Below are positions 17,137 to 26,057 of a DNA stretch of 64,000 nt, in pieces. The notes beneath the pieces are model-generated. The model made no database searches, was not told the origin of the DNA, and saw only the letters and a list, made by a program, of their open reading frames with translations. The translations under genes and the position numbers were made by a program. This DNA is from Anaerolineae bacterium (GTDB lineage Bacteria > Chloroflexota > Anaerolineae > DUEN01). The stretch is taken from NCBI GenBank assembly GCA_025060615.1, contig JANXBS010000005.1, positions 140,144 to 204,143 on the forward strand. The letters are read 5' to 3'. Position 1 is the stretch's first letter. Each line of letters opens with the position of its first letter.

Positions 17137-17803
17137 CTCCATTGCCTCCAGCGCCAACGTGCGCCGTCCTGTTATCGGGGATGATCCAGAAATAGATCTG
17201 CACCTGCCGATCTGGGCCGTGGAAGATGGTCTCTAATAACAACAGCTCATCTTGATCTTCATATAGGCTGCTTACCACGGTATCCAGCACAGCGCCGGCC
17301 ATATCCACCATCACAGCCGGTGGGGATGGACGCGCTTCGATCCCCAAAGCCGCCGCAATGAAGTTGAGCAATAAGCAGGCGGAGATGTTCCCCACCTCGC
17401 CCAGCGCGGACTCTTCCAAGGGCGTAAGCTGCTGGGTCGTCCCCTCAGGCAGCTCCATTAGCATGTCCACCAGACGCAGAGCCGCAGCGTGGGGCAAAAT
17501 CAGCATGATGTGCCCTGTGAGGTCTCCGAAAGCCAAAAGATACACGGCTACCACCAGCTCTTCTGGTCCCCCCACCCGCTCTGCAATATCACGAATGGGA
17601 ACTTTGCTGACTCGAGGAACGCTCATATGGATCGGACGCCCCACTAGCGTGGATAATCTCTCCATTGCCATCACAGCCCCATGCCCAGTGACTACTTCGA
17701 ACACGCGATCCAACGGACACTTCGCCTTCACTTGGGCCTCCTGTGCACCGATCGAACTGATCCGAAAACTCCCATAGGGTATCGGGAGGTGTGCAAAGGC
17801 CAT
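17114..17803 (-). CDS. cheC: CheY-P phosphatase CheC, first active site degenerate
   Basis: About 229 residues from the ATG used here; TTG or GTG starts up to 11 codons earlier are possible. The CheC fold has two E-x-x-N sites. The first position reads E36-V-V-T39 before GHGAVMAMERLSTLVGRP, so the Asn is missing. The second, E136-V-G-N139 in SALGEVGNISAC, is intact. CheC works with CheD in phosphatase and adaptation control. It lies between cheA and cheD. The N-terminal extension before the fold (about 25 residues) is longer than usual. Confidence 0.88.
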   Translation of the reverse strand: MAFAHLPIPYGSFRISSIGAQEAQVKAKCPLDRVFEVVTGHGAVMAMERLSTLVGRPIHMSVPRVSKVPIRDIAERVGGPEELVVAVYLLAFGDLTGHIMLILPHAAALRLVDMLMELPEGTTQQLTPLEESALGEVGNISACLLLNFIAAALGIEARPSPPAVMVDMAGAVLDTVVSSLYEDQDELLLLETIFHGPDRQVQIYFWIIPDNRTAHVGAGGNGDGLPLYS

Positions 17804-17840
17804 GACCTTTCGCTGTTCCACAGAATTCCCGGACAAGCTC

Positions 17841-19946
17841 TCAGTTCAGCGATGTGCGCCGACGCTCGCGTAACGTAGTCTGTACCAAGCCCGAGACGTC
17901 CAAGATGAGCGCCACACGCCCATCGCCCATGATGGTGCCTCCAGCCACGCCCGGCACGTCGCCCATCTGGTGGCCAAGAGGCTTGACCACCACTTCTTGC
18001 TGCCCTAACAGGCCATCCACTACTAGCCCTATCTGAGCTTCTCCCCACCGAATCGCAACCACATAATAGGTGGCGCTGTGATGACCATTGCGCCAACCAA
18101 AGTAGTCTTCCAGCCACAGCAAAGGCAACACTCGGTCACGCAGAACCATCACCCCTTGATGCAGTACACTGGCCACCTGATCTGGCCGGATCCTTAAGGT
18201 GCTCATCACGGAAGTCAACGGGATCGCGTAGGTCTGCCCCCGAACCGATACCAGGAGGGCCGGCATAATGGCTAGAGTCAACGGCAACCGCAGCTCAAAT
18301 AGGGTCCCGCGTCCCCGTTGGCTGCTCACCCGCACAGAGCCATTGAGCCGCTCCACGTTCGTGCGGACCACGTCCATGCCTACCCCGCGCCCCGAGAGCT
18401 CTGTCACCTGTCGGGCGGTGCTGAAACCGGGGGCGAAGATCAATTCCAATGCCTCGCCGTCGGATAGGCGCTGTGCCGATTCCCGGTCGAGCAATCCTCG
18501 CTCGACGGCCACTCGACGAATTTCGTCTGGGTCTATTCCACGTCCGTCGTCTTCTACAGTGACGAGGATGTGGTGCTCCTCGGAGCGGGCTGATAGGTAA
18601 ATCCGCCCGATCGGCGGTTTGCCGGCCCTTGTTCGCTCTGCCGGCGGTTCAATCCCATGATCCACCGCGTTGCGGATCAGATGGACCAGTGGATCGCCGA
18701 TCCACTCGATCACCGAGCGATCCAACTCGGTATCTTGCCCCTCGATGACCAGCTCCACCTGTTTGCCGAGCTCACGCGCCAGCTCTCGGACCATACGCGG
18801 GAACTTATTGAAGACCTGAGCCACCGGCACCATGCGTGCCCGCATGACTTCATCCTGCAATTGGTCGGTAATCCACGAGAGGTGGGAGAGGGCCTCTCCG
18901 AGCTGTCCCAGGAGTTCCTCCCAATCTCCTCCCGTCGTCATCTGCGCTCGGACTTGGAAGAGGCGATTGCGATCGGTCACCAGCTCGCCGACGAGGTTCA
19001 TGAGCTTGTCCAGCCGTTCGACGCTAGTACGAACCCAACGGGTTTTCCCATCAGACGGCAGCGAGTCTGCTGCCATAGAGCTCGTCGTTCGCTTCAGCAC
19101 GTCTTCCGCCCCTGTCAAGGGCTTTTGCATGGGGCGCGTCTCCCGCTCGCTGGTGTAAGGCGCTATCAGGCATCGGACTTCCGAGATGGTGTTCAACAAT
19201 TGCTCCAGTTGAGTTGGATCCGCACCCGTCACCAAGGCTTGGACTTGGTGTTGCGACCAAGCGTCATCTAACTCCTCTACTCGAGGGTGGCTCCAAAGCA
19301 CCTGGGCGGCCTGCTCCAGGGCCAGCAGCACTTGTAAGGCACGTCCGCCGGGGGCTACGCTATCCGCTGCGATCTCCACCCCGACCATCCACACAGACTC
19401 GCCCGCGGCCATTCGCTGATCTGCGATCGCTGTGGCCTCTTCTGGCAATCTCCATGGTAGCGTGTGGCCTGCAGCCACTTGAGGTTGGCCAGGCTCTCCT
19501 TGGCAATAAGCCCTCAACTTGGCCACCAGCTCCTCGCACGCGACGCCGCTGCTCTGCCGGGTCTTGACTTCGCCGACCAGGGCCCGGATCGCATCTAGGG
19601 CAGCAAACAGGGTGTCCACAAGGTCTGGGCTAACCGGTACGGTTCCCCGACGTAAGCGATCCAGCACAGTTTCCATCTCATGGGTCAGCGCAGCCAGCGA
19701 GGTATGTCCGATCGCTCCAGCGCTGCCCTTTAGTGTGTGAGCGCTGCGAAAGATCTCCTGCATTACTGCCTGGTCCGCCTCGGTTTTCTCGAGCTGGACC
19801 AAGCAATCGTCTAGACGGGTGAGGTGTTCCTCCGCTTCCTGCAGGAAAATCTCGGTCTCTTCTGGGGTCAAGTCGAACTGGAGTTGCATAGAGAGCTCTA
19901 TCCCATAACGAGGCTTCGCCACGAAAATCGTGTCTTCACTTTCCAT
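17841..19946 (-). CDS. cheA: Chemotaxis histidine kinase CheA
   Basis: 701 residues. HPt domain (about 25-130) with phospho-acceptor H70 in RSAHTLKGSAGAIG; a P2-like CheY-binding region (about 190-285); dimer helices (VERLDKLMNLVGELV); ATP-binding domain with LIRNAVDHGIEPP and GRGVGMDVVRTNVERLNG; C-terminal CheW-like coupling domain (about 560-690). It phosphorylates CheY and CheB. It is the first gene of the chemotaxis run, divergent from the lone sensor kinase. No separate cheW is present here. I see no strong promoter in the 130-nt divergent gap on this strand. Confidence 0.96.
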   Translation of the reverse strand: MESEDTIFVAKPRYGIELSMQLQFDLTPEETEIFLQEAEEHLTRLDDCLVQLEKTEADQAVMQEIFRSAHTLKGSAGAIGHTSLAALTHEMETVLDRLRRGTVPVSPDLVDTLFAALDAIRALVGEVKTRQSSGVACEELVAKLRAYCQGEPGQPQVAAGHTLPWRLPEEATAIADQRMAAGESVWMVGVEIAADSVAPGGRALQVLLALEQAAQVLWSHPRVEELDDAWSQHQVQALVTGADPTQLEQLLNTISEVRCLIAPYTSERETRPMQKPLTGAEDVLKRTTSSMAADSLPSDGKTRWVRTSVERLDKLMNLVGELVTDRNRLFQVRAQMTTGGDWEELLGQLGEALSHLSWITDQLQDEVMRARMVPVAQVFNKFPRMVRELARELGKQVELVIEGQDTELDRSVIEWIGDPLVHLIRNAVDHGIEPPAERTRAGKPPIGRIYLSARSEEHHILVTVEDDGRGIDPDEIRRVAVERGLLDRESAQRLSDGEALELIFAPGFSTARQVTELSGRGVGMDVVRTNVERLNGSVRVSSQRGRGTLFELRLPLTLAIMPALLVSVRGQTYAIPLTSVMSTLRIRPDQVASVLHQGVMVLRDRVLPLLWLEDYFGWRNGHHSATYYVVAIRWGEAQIGLVVDGLLGQQEVVVKPLGHQMGDVPGVAGGTIMGDGRVALILDVSGLVQTTLRERRRTSLN

Positions 19947-20038
19947 CGGCCCCGGGGTCTAGTTTGTTCATGGTACCTTGGTCACACTCTGATCCGCCGC
20001 TCTGCGTATGAAGGCTTGCATCGCCGCGGCCTGGCCTA

Positions 20039-20047
20039 TGATATAAT
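20039..20047 (+). promoter_or_regulatory. Extended -10 promoter of the sensor kinase gene
   Basis: TGATATAAT is a perfect extended -10 element (TGnTATAAT). A TTGCAT 20 nt upstream of TATAAT is too far to be a good -35, as expected for extended -10 promoters. It lies about 47 nt before the preferred kinase start in the gap divergent from cheA. Confidence 0.65.
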
Positions 20048-20093
20048 GGTTTATCAGAGGATAATGGGCTGATGGTTCGTGGCTCAGGACGCG

Positions 20094-21518
20094 ATGAAAC
20101 CCCTATTTACCCCATTTCCACAGAGAACGGATGTCAAAAGACGGACGCGAAGGTGGCACAATTGGTTTAGCCTGCGACGAGGGACTCGTATCCTGCGTTG
20201 GGCCGGCATTGTACTAGTGATCCTGGCCAGCGCGATCCTCTATCGGGTTCACGGACCTATAGATGGCCTTCTGTTCGCCCTCTGCTTCGGACTGCTCGCA
20301 GCGGGATATGAGCTGTGGATCGCCCGCCTTGAGACCAGGGCTGAAGCCCTTGAGACACGGCTGCATCGTCAGACCACGGTTCTAAATGACGTGAGCGATG
20401 GCATCGTGGTGTTGGATCAGCAATACCGCGTGGTGATGCTTAACCCTGCTGCCGGCCAGCTCACCGGCTGGGCACCAGAACAGGCTCAAGGGGTCCCCTG
20501 CCGTGAGATCTTCCGTTGCCATAATGAGCGGGAGATCGCTCTTTGCTACACGGAGTCTTGCCCTTTACAGGCTACCAGCCTTGCTGGTGAGGCACAGCGT
20601 CACGTGGTGGTGTTCCATCGGCAAGATGGTCAACACCCTTGGGTGGAGATGGCATGTTCTATCGTGGCCGAGCGCGAGGGTCAGCCCTCGTTTTTATGCA
20701 CCCTTCGCGACATCTCTGAGTCAAAAAAGCTGGAAAAGCTTAAGTCTGACTTCATCGCCAGCGTGTCGCATGAGCTGCGATCACCATTGACGATCATTTA
20801 TGGCTACAGCCAGATTTTGGAACGTACCCTTAAGGACGAAGAGTTACTTTACTACGCCACAGCCATCAGCGATGAGTCACGCCATCTGAGCAGGCTCGTG
20901 GAGGACTTGCTAGACTTCTCGCGTATTGAAGCCGGCCGCCTTCGCTTGAACCTGGAGTGGTGCGATCTCTCGCAGATCATCCTCGAAACGGTTAAGATAT
21001 TTGAGGGATACTCCCAAAAGCACCCGATTCGCTTGAATCTCGCGTCAAGCGCTCTGCCCATCCGAGCTGATCCCGCCCGTATCCGGCAAGTGTTAACTAA
21101 CCTCCTCAACAACGCGATCAAGTATTCACCCGAGGGAAGCCCTATTGAGGTGACTTTGACCACGGGGCTCGCCTCAGAGAAAGGGCAAGCGGAAAAGACA
21201 GCCCGCGTCAGCGTACGCGACGAGGGCCCAGGCATCGCCCCAGAACACCACCAACGCATCTTCGAACGGTTTTATCGGGTGAACCCCTCGCTGGCGGGCG
21301 GGGAGGGGGTGGGATTAGGATTGGCTATCAGTAAGGCCATTGTGGAAGGCCATGGAGGAAAGATCTGGGTTGAGAGCGAGCCGGGAAAAGGCAGCACTTT
21401 TTACTTCACCTTGCCGCTGCCCTTGCCGGCAGTCCTGATTTCGTCGGAAGGGGAACCCGACGCTGAATTACAGGAGCCCGATAGGCCTCATCCAAAAGCT
21501 ACACCCATCTCCGAGTAA
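20094..21518 (+). CDS. PAS-domain sensor histidine kinase with four-cysteine insert
   Basis: 474 residues from the ATG with AGGA just upstream; a GTG five codons earlier is possible. Two membrane helices (about 33-51 and 56-75), a short coiled coil, a PAS domain (about 95-210), HisKA with H226 in SHELRSPL, and an HATPase domain with N, G1 (VRDEGPGIAPEHH) and G2 (GGEGVGLGLAISKAI) boxes. The PAS domain holds C136, C142, C151 and C156 (C-x5-C-x8-C-x4-C), suggesting a redox or metal-sensing site. It is a single plus-strand gene inside the flagellar region with no adjacent regulator on its strand, so the OmpR-type regulator nearby is its likely partner. Confidence 0.93.
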   Translation: MKPLFTPFPQRTDVKRRTRRWHNWFSLRRGTRILRWAGIVLVILASAILYRVHGPIDGLLFALCFGLLAAGYELWIARLETRAEALETRLHRQTTVLNDVSDGIVVLDQQYRVVMLNPAAGQLTGWAPEQAQGVPCREIFRCHNEREIALCYTESCPLQATSLAGEAQRHVVVFHRQDGQHPWVEMACSIVAEREGQPSFLCTLRDISESKKLEKLKSDFIASVSHELRSPLTIIYGYSQILERTLKDEELLYYATAISDESRHLSRLVEDLLDFSRIEAGRLRLNLEWCDLSQIILETVKIFEGYSQKHPIRLNLASSALPIRADPARIRQVLTNLLNNAIKYSPEGSPIEVTLTTGLASEKGQAEKTARVSVRDEGPGIAPEHHQRIFERFYRVNPSLAGGEGVGLGLAISKAIVEGHGGKIWVESEPGKGSTFYFTLPLPLPAVLISSEGEPDAELQEPDRPHPKATPISE

Positions 21519-21595
21519 GCAAAGGCAGCGTCTTCAATGTTTTGTTCTTGATTTTTGCCCTCAAGCACCTCGTCTGAGATTTATCAAAAGGGTTT

Positions 21596-24500
21596 TTACC
21601 GTCCAGTTGTCATCCGCTGAAAGGTCAACCGATAGTTGACGTGGCGCTTTTGCGGCAATCCCAGCCCTACCACGCGATCGCTGATCCCGGCTACCTGCAC
21701 GCTGTACTCCCCCAGCGGGCCATAGAGCGGGAAATTGGCCCCTGCCTCGTCTGTTTGTGTCTCTGCTGAACCATCGCCCCATAACAGCTGAACACGCTGC
21801 CCAATGACGGGACGGCCCTCCTCGTCTAGGAGCCGGATGAACACGTGATGTAGGCCGCCGGCTTCCTCTGGGCTCTCCCAGCGCGCCTCTATCAGCCGCC
21901 AGATGGGCTGACCCGCCACGGGCGAGGCCGACACCAGGCGCACGCCGAGGTCATTTAACCGAGGATCCCACACAGGTTGCTGCGGCAATAACGGGGTAGA
22001 GGCCGAGGAAGGCATTGGGGTCATAACCACCGGAGATAGAGAGGTAACCGCAGTCGAGCCATCTGTCCCGGCGCGGGCGATGACGTGACCCTGCTCATCC
22101 AGCAGTTGCACATGCCAGCGGTGCTCTGTTGGCCGCTCTGTCCGCCAGGAAGCCGTCCAGCTTCTCCCCGCGCTTAAATCTACCGGCCCTTGACTCACCA
22201 GGACTTCGTCCTGCCATAACTGAAGTCGACCTCGAACGTTTGAAGTTGCTGTCAACCCGAAAATCACCTTATCAGCTTCCAGGCCCAGCCCTAGGGCCAG
22301 CTTGTCCGACGCCCAAACCACCGGGCCGATCCTCCCCGTGGCATACCATCGCTCTGTCCATCCCACGGCCTGACCGGGCGGCAGCTCAGCATAGGTGTTG
22401 AAGTCAGGGGTCACCCCACCCCACAATTCCAGATACCTGCTCTCATCGTCCGTCCACAGACGCGGATCGAGCCCAGGCCCAGCGAAGAATTTGGCCCCGC
22501 GCGCTACCTGAGCCGGGAAGAGGCGCACTATGCCCATCCCTGTAGTGCCATCGTACACCCCCATAAAGTTGCGCTGAGGTATGGTGAAGAAACCCAAGTA
22601 GTCCGGCCACTCCGCATATGCGCGCAGATTGCGGCCTCCAGCCATCGGCCATCTCATCTGCTCGCCAGCTGGAAAAGCCGGATCGGAGCTGGAATGGACC
22701 ACCAGCGTATCAGAGGGCCAGACAAACTGTGTATCATGGGAGACCGAGTTACCGCTCGGAGCCAACATTGCGTTGAGCCAGAATTGATACCGCTGAGGGC
22801 TACTGGTCGGGTTCACCAGCCTGGGCGATATGGTGAAGTAAGCGTGAACTGCATCGAGAGAGACGGCGACCTCGGCACGCAACCCAGTTCGCTCATCGAC
22901 GCGGGTCAGCGTCACGGCGGCTTGTCGCCCATCAGCGCGAATTTGATAGTCCCATGGCTGATACTCATGAAAGCCATGTTCCTCGACGGGAAAGGCCCAC
23001 TCCAGGCCACCCGCTCCGATCCACCAACCGCGATATCCCCAGCGGGTCGGCTTGATTACCGGGTTCTGATACAACAACGGTCGCCCAGAGGCTTTATCCA
23101 TCCATTGGTAAATCCGTCCTCCCAACTCCGGCAGCAAGACTAGCCGGAGGTAACTGTTCTCCAGGATCACTGCACGGTAGGTTCGCGGCACCGGGGGCCC
23201 CAACTGGTTGAAATCCAGCCGCGGATATGGATAGATCGGATCATCGGGCGTTGTCGGCACCAGGGCCTGTTCATAGGGATAGGTCGGGATCAACAGATAT
23301 ACCTCGCGGACCACAGGAGCTATCGCTGGTGGTGATAGCTGCGCCGAGATCGTAGAACCATATGTCGGCGCGGGGGCAACCGCTGGCGAGCTCGGCTGAG
23401 GCTTCGGTGTAGGAGGCACGAACACCATCTCCGGCTTCAACTGTGTAGCTGGCGGAGAAGCCCATGGGCTAGCCGTAGGCGATAGGGCCTCGCTCGGAGA
23501 CACAGGAAGATAGCAGCGCGTGCGCCCCTGCGCAGCGAGCTCCTTGATCGCTTCTACCACTGGACGAGGCCGCCCTCCGACAGGATACCAGGCAGCCGAC
23601 TCCCATGCAGCGTCACCGCCTCCACCGTCCAGGTTCGCCAACAGCCATGGCATGAAGGCGAAGTAATATGCCGGTGCCTGGTCTATCATGTACTGGAAAG
23701 CGGCACGTGTGCGCTGGGCTACATCGAGCTCGGTCACTCGTGGGTAGCGCGGGTCCTCCTGGGATCCGACGATTGCGCCACCCTCGGTAGTGATGATGGG
23801 CAGCTCCCGGCCTAGCCGTCGGTAGACAATATTGCGGTAAGCTTCGAACTTACGAAAGCCATTGGAGTCCTCGTCTATTGTGTCGCCGACATAGTAGCCG
23901 CCTTGAGAACGCGGCCAACGGGCGATTTGCCGAGCATGATTGATGGCAGCAACCTCGGCCGCGCTCAGCCCACGCTCGTGGATCTCAACAGGCGTGAGCG
24001 GCACGCTCAATCGGTTGACGGGGTCTTCCGGGTAGTCCAAGGGATGGTTAAAGAAATAGTTGTGCAAGGGGACCCAGGCTCGATGAAGGGTATCCAATGC
24101 CCCCCTCTGTTGCAAGAGGCCAAGGAATTCGTCGAGGAAGCGCATGTCATCGTAGGAGCCACCAGGGGCCAAAGTCGGCAGCCCTGGATACCCCCCCAGC
24201 GCAGCGATTTCCCTGGCTGCAGGGATCCACAGGTCGGCGATCCGAGCAACGCTGATCGCCTCTCCCGGCCGCCAGCCGCCGGCCTCTCCGGCGATGTTCG
24301 GCTCATTGTACAGTTCATAATAGAACACCCCGTGGGCTAGTCCCTCACGCACGATAGTGGACAGATGCTGATAGGGTTCATTCCATGGCCGGTAGACGCG
24401 CAGCACTGGCATGATATCCCGTCGCACAAGCTGATCAATCAGATACGTGTGCTGGAGCTTGGGCTCGTCAGCCTGGATCAGCTTGATCCAGCGTAGTCCC

Positions 24501-25990
24501 AAGGCTTCCACCTCGGAGAGTAGGCGATCCACCACATCAGGCGGCTGGCTGAAAAGGACAGGTGGCCAATGAATACCCCAGCCATTATCGCGAGCAGGGC
24601 GCGGATATGCACTCAAAGGCAACGGTGCGGTTCCTACAGGGGTAGCTCGCGGCTGAACGGCTGCTGTCGGCGCAGTTGGCTGAACGAAGACCAGAGGGGT
24701 CGCTACAGCCGGCGGCTGCGCTGGCTGGTTCCAAAGGACAGCCCCAGGCTGAAAGCGGCGCGCCTGACCGCGCCGCGGATGCGATTTCAGCGCGTCCACC
24801 ACCGGAAGGTGATCCCCTTCCCGGTTCTTGTACCAGGCCCACGACTCCCAAGTGGGGTTGAAATGATCCATCGCCCGTTCGGCAAGCAGCCAAGTGGTAA
24901 AGGCGAAGTAGTACGGTGGGGCCTCATCTAGCATGTACTCCAAGGCTTGAATGGTCATCTCGGCTTGAATGGCTGGAGTTACGCGAGGATATCGCGGATC
25001 TTCGCTGGAGCCGACGGTAGCCCCACCTTCGGTGCTGATCAGCGGGATCTCGAATCCGAAGATCTCGTAAAAGCGGTTCCGATAGGCTAGAAACTGGAGA
25101 AAGCATGAGTTGTCTTCGTCAATCGTGCTGCCGACGTAATACCCTCCCTCGGCGCGAGGCCGTCGGGCGATAGCCCGTGCTCGGTTGATCGCCTCTACCT
25201 CTGCCGGCGACAGGCCATACCGGCTGATCTCCTCCGGCCGTAATGGCGTGCCTTTCAGATTGGCCTCGTCATATGGATAACGTAGAGGATGGTTCAGGAA
25301 ATAATTGTGAATAGCTCCCCATGATCGGTACAGCACACTGGTGTTGCCAGTGTCCTTGATTCGGCGCAGAAAGCGGATAAAGAAGCTGTTCTGCCAATTG
25401 GGGTCCTTGGTAGACGGCGGGAACATGGAGGGCAAAGAGGGGAAGCCACCCTCTTCTTGGACTACACGCGCAGCCGGTACCCACATGTCAGCCATACGTT
25501 CGGGATCGGGCCGCTCCCCATGGCACCAACCACCGGCTTCCCCTTCCAATTCTGGCTCATTGTAGAGCTCGTAATAGAAGACACCCTTAGGGCGATAGTG
25601 CTGCACCAACCGACGCAGCGAGCCCAGATCTAAGGGTTTATTACATTTCTGGTAAATGCGCATCACGGGCATCATGCCGTGAGCTACAAGCTGCTCGATC
25701 AAATACTCATTATGCCGGCCCTCAGTGCCATCATTGAGAAACTTGACCCACTTAATGCCCATCGCCACCATCTCGGCCACGAAGTAATCCACGATCTCGC
25801 GCGACTGGCCGTAAATATTCGTGCTCCAGTGGATACCCAGGCCGTTGTCCTGAGGCGGGCGTGGATATGCGCTTAGGGGCAGCGGCCCCACATCCTGGGC
25901 ATCGGCCAGCCTAGGCCACGTCCAGCCCGCCACTAGCGTCAACAGCACTAGCAAGCCGATCAACCTGTATAGCGGATTGAGACGGGGCAT
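21596..25990 (-). CDS. Giant secreted protein: two tandem clan-A glycosidase-like domains plus DUF5107-like domain
   Basis: 1464 residues from the ATG with GAGGT four bases upstream. Sec signal (about 1-31), TIM-barrel glycosidase-like domain 1 (about 36-405; FYYELYNEPE with acid/base E145, LISTEGGA with nucleophile-like E321), Pro/Thr/Ala linker, domain 2 (about 456-820; E563 and E736 in equivalent motifs), second Pro-rich linker, a DUF5107-like beta-sandwich (about 895-1290; LVLLPELGGRIYQW), and C-terminal Ig-like strands. The NEP and TEGG motifs are typical of GH-A clan enzymes such as GH5 or GH39. Substrate unknown. It is the last gene of the flagellar operon, 67 nt after flgE. A homologous third domain lies in the first gene of that operon. 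Confidence 0.85.
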   Translation of the reverse strand: MPRLNPLYRLIGLLVLLTLVAGWTWPRLADAQDVGPLPLSAYPRPPQDNGLGIHWSTNIYGQSREIVDYFVAEMVAMGIKWVKFLNDGTEGRHNEYLIEQLVAHGMMPVMRIYQKCNKPLDLGSLRRLVQHYRPKGVFYYELYNEPELEGEAGGWCHGERPDPERMADMWVPAARVVQEEGGFPSLPSMFPPSTKDPNWQNSFFIRFLRRIKDTGNTSVLYRSWGAIHNYFLNHPLRYPYDEANLKGTPLRPEEISRYGLSPAEVEAINRARAIARRPRAEGGYYVGSTIDEDNSCFLQFLAYRNRFYEIFGFEIPLISTEGGATVGSSEDPRYPRVTPAIQAEMTIQALEYMLDEAPPYYFAFTTWLLAERAMDHFNPTWESWAWYKNREGDHLPVVDALKSHPRRGQARRFQPGAVLWNQPAQPPAVATPLVFVQPTAPTAAVQPRATPVGTAPLPLSAYPRPARDNGWGIHWPPVLFSQPPDVVDRLLSEVEALGLRWIKLIQADEPKLQHTYLIDQLVRRDIMPVLRVYRPWNEPYQHLSTIVREGLAHGVFYYELYNEPNIAGEAGGWRPGEAISVARIADLWIPAAREIAALGGYPGLPTLAPGGSYDDMRFLDEFLGLLQQRGALDTLHRAWVPLHNYFFNHPLDYPEDPVNRLSVPLTPVEIHERGLSAAEVAAINHARQIARWPRSQGGYYVGDTIDEDSNGFRKFEAYRNIVYRRLGRELPIITTEGGAIVGSQEDPRYPRVTELDVAQRTRAAFQYMIDQAPAYYFAFMPWLLANLDGGGGDAAWESAAWYPVGGRPRPVVEAIKELAAQGRTRCYLPVSPSEALSPTASPWASPPATQLKPEMVFVPPTPKPQPSSPAVAPAPTYGSTISAQLSPPAIAPVVREVYLLIPTYPYEQALVPTTPDDPIYPYPRLDFNQLGPPVPRTYRAVILENSYLRLVLLPELGGRIYQWMDKASGRPLLYQNPVIKPTRWGYRGWWIGAGGLEWAFPVEEHGFHEYQPWDYQIRADGRQAAVTLTRVDERTGLRAEVAVSLDAVHAYFTISPRLVNPTSSPQRYQFWLNAMLAPSGNSVSHDTQFVWPSDTLVVHSSSDPAFPAGEQMRWPMAGGRNLRAYAEWPDYLGFFTIPQRNFMGVYDGTTGMGIVRLFPAQVARGAKFFAGPGLDPRLWTDDESRYLELWGGVTPDFNTYAELPPGQAVGWTERWYATGRIGPVVWASDKLALGLGLEADKVIFGLTATSNVRGRLQLWQDEVLVSQGPVDLSAGRSWTASWRTERPTEHRWHVQLLDEQGHVIARAGTDGSTAVTSLSPVVMTPMPSSASTPLLPQQPVWDPRLNDLGVRLVSASPVAGQPIWRLIEARWESPEEAGGLHHVFIRLLDEEGRPVIGQRVQLLWGDGSAETQTDEAGANFPLYGPLGEYSVQVAGISDRVVGLGLPQKRHVNYRLTFQRMTTGR

Positions 25991-26057
25991 CTTCACCTCT
26001 GCTAGATGGGTGATAGGTGGCAGAGGGCGATGCCTTCTGCCACCCACAAGGCCGGAA

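Noticed and set aside
21519..21595. Terminator between the convergent kinase and giant secreted protein genes
   Set aside because: The 77-nt gap has T-rich stretches but no convincing stem before them on either strand.
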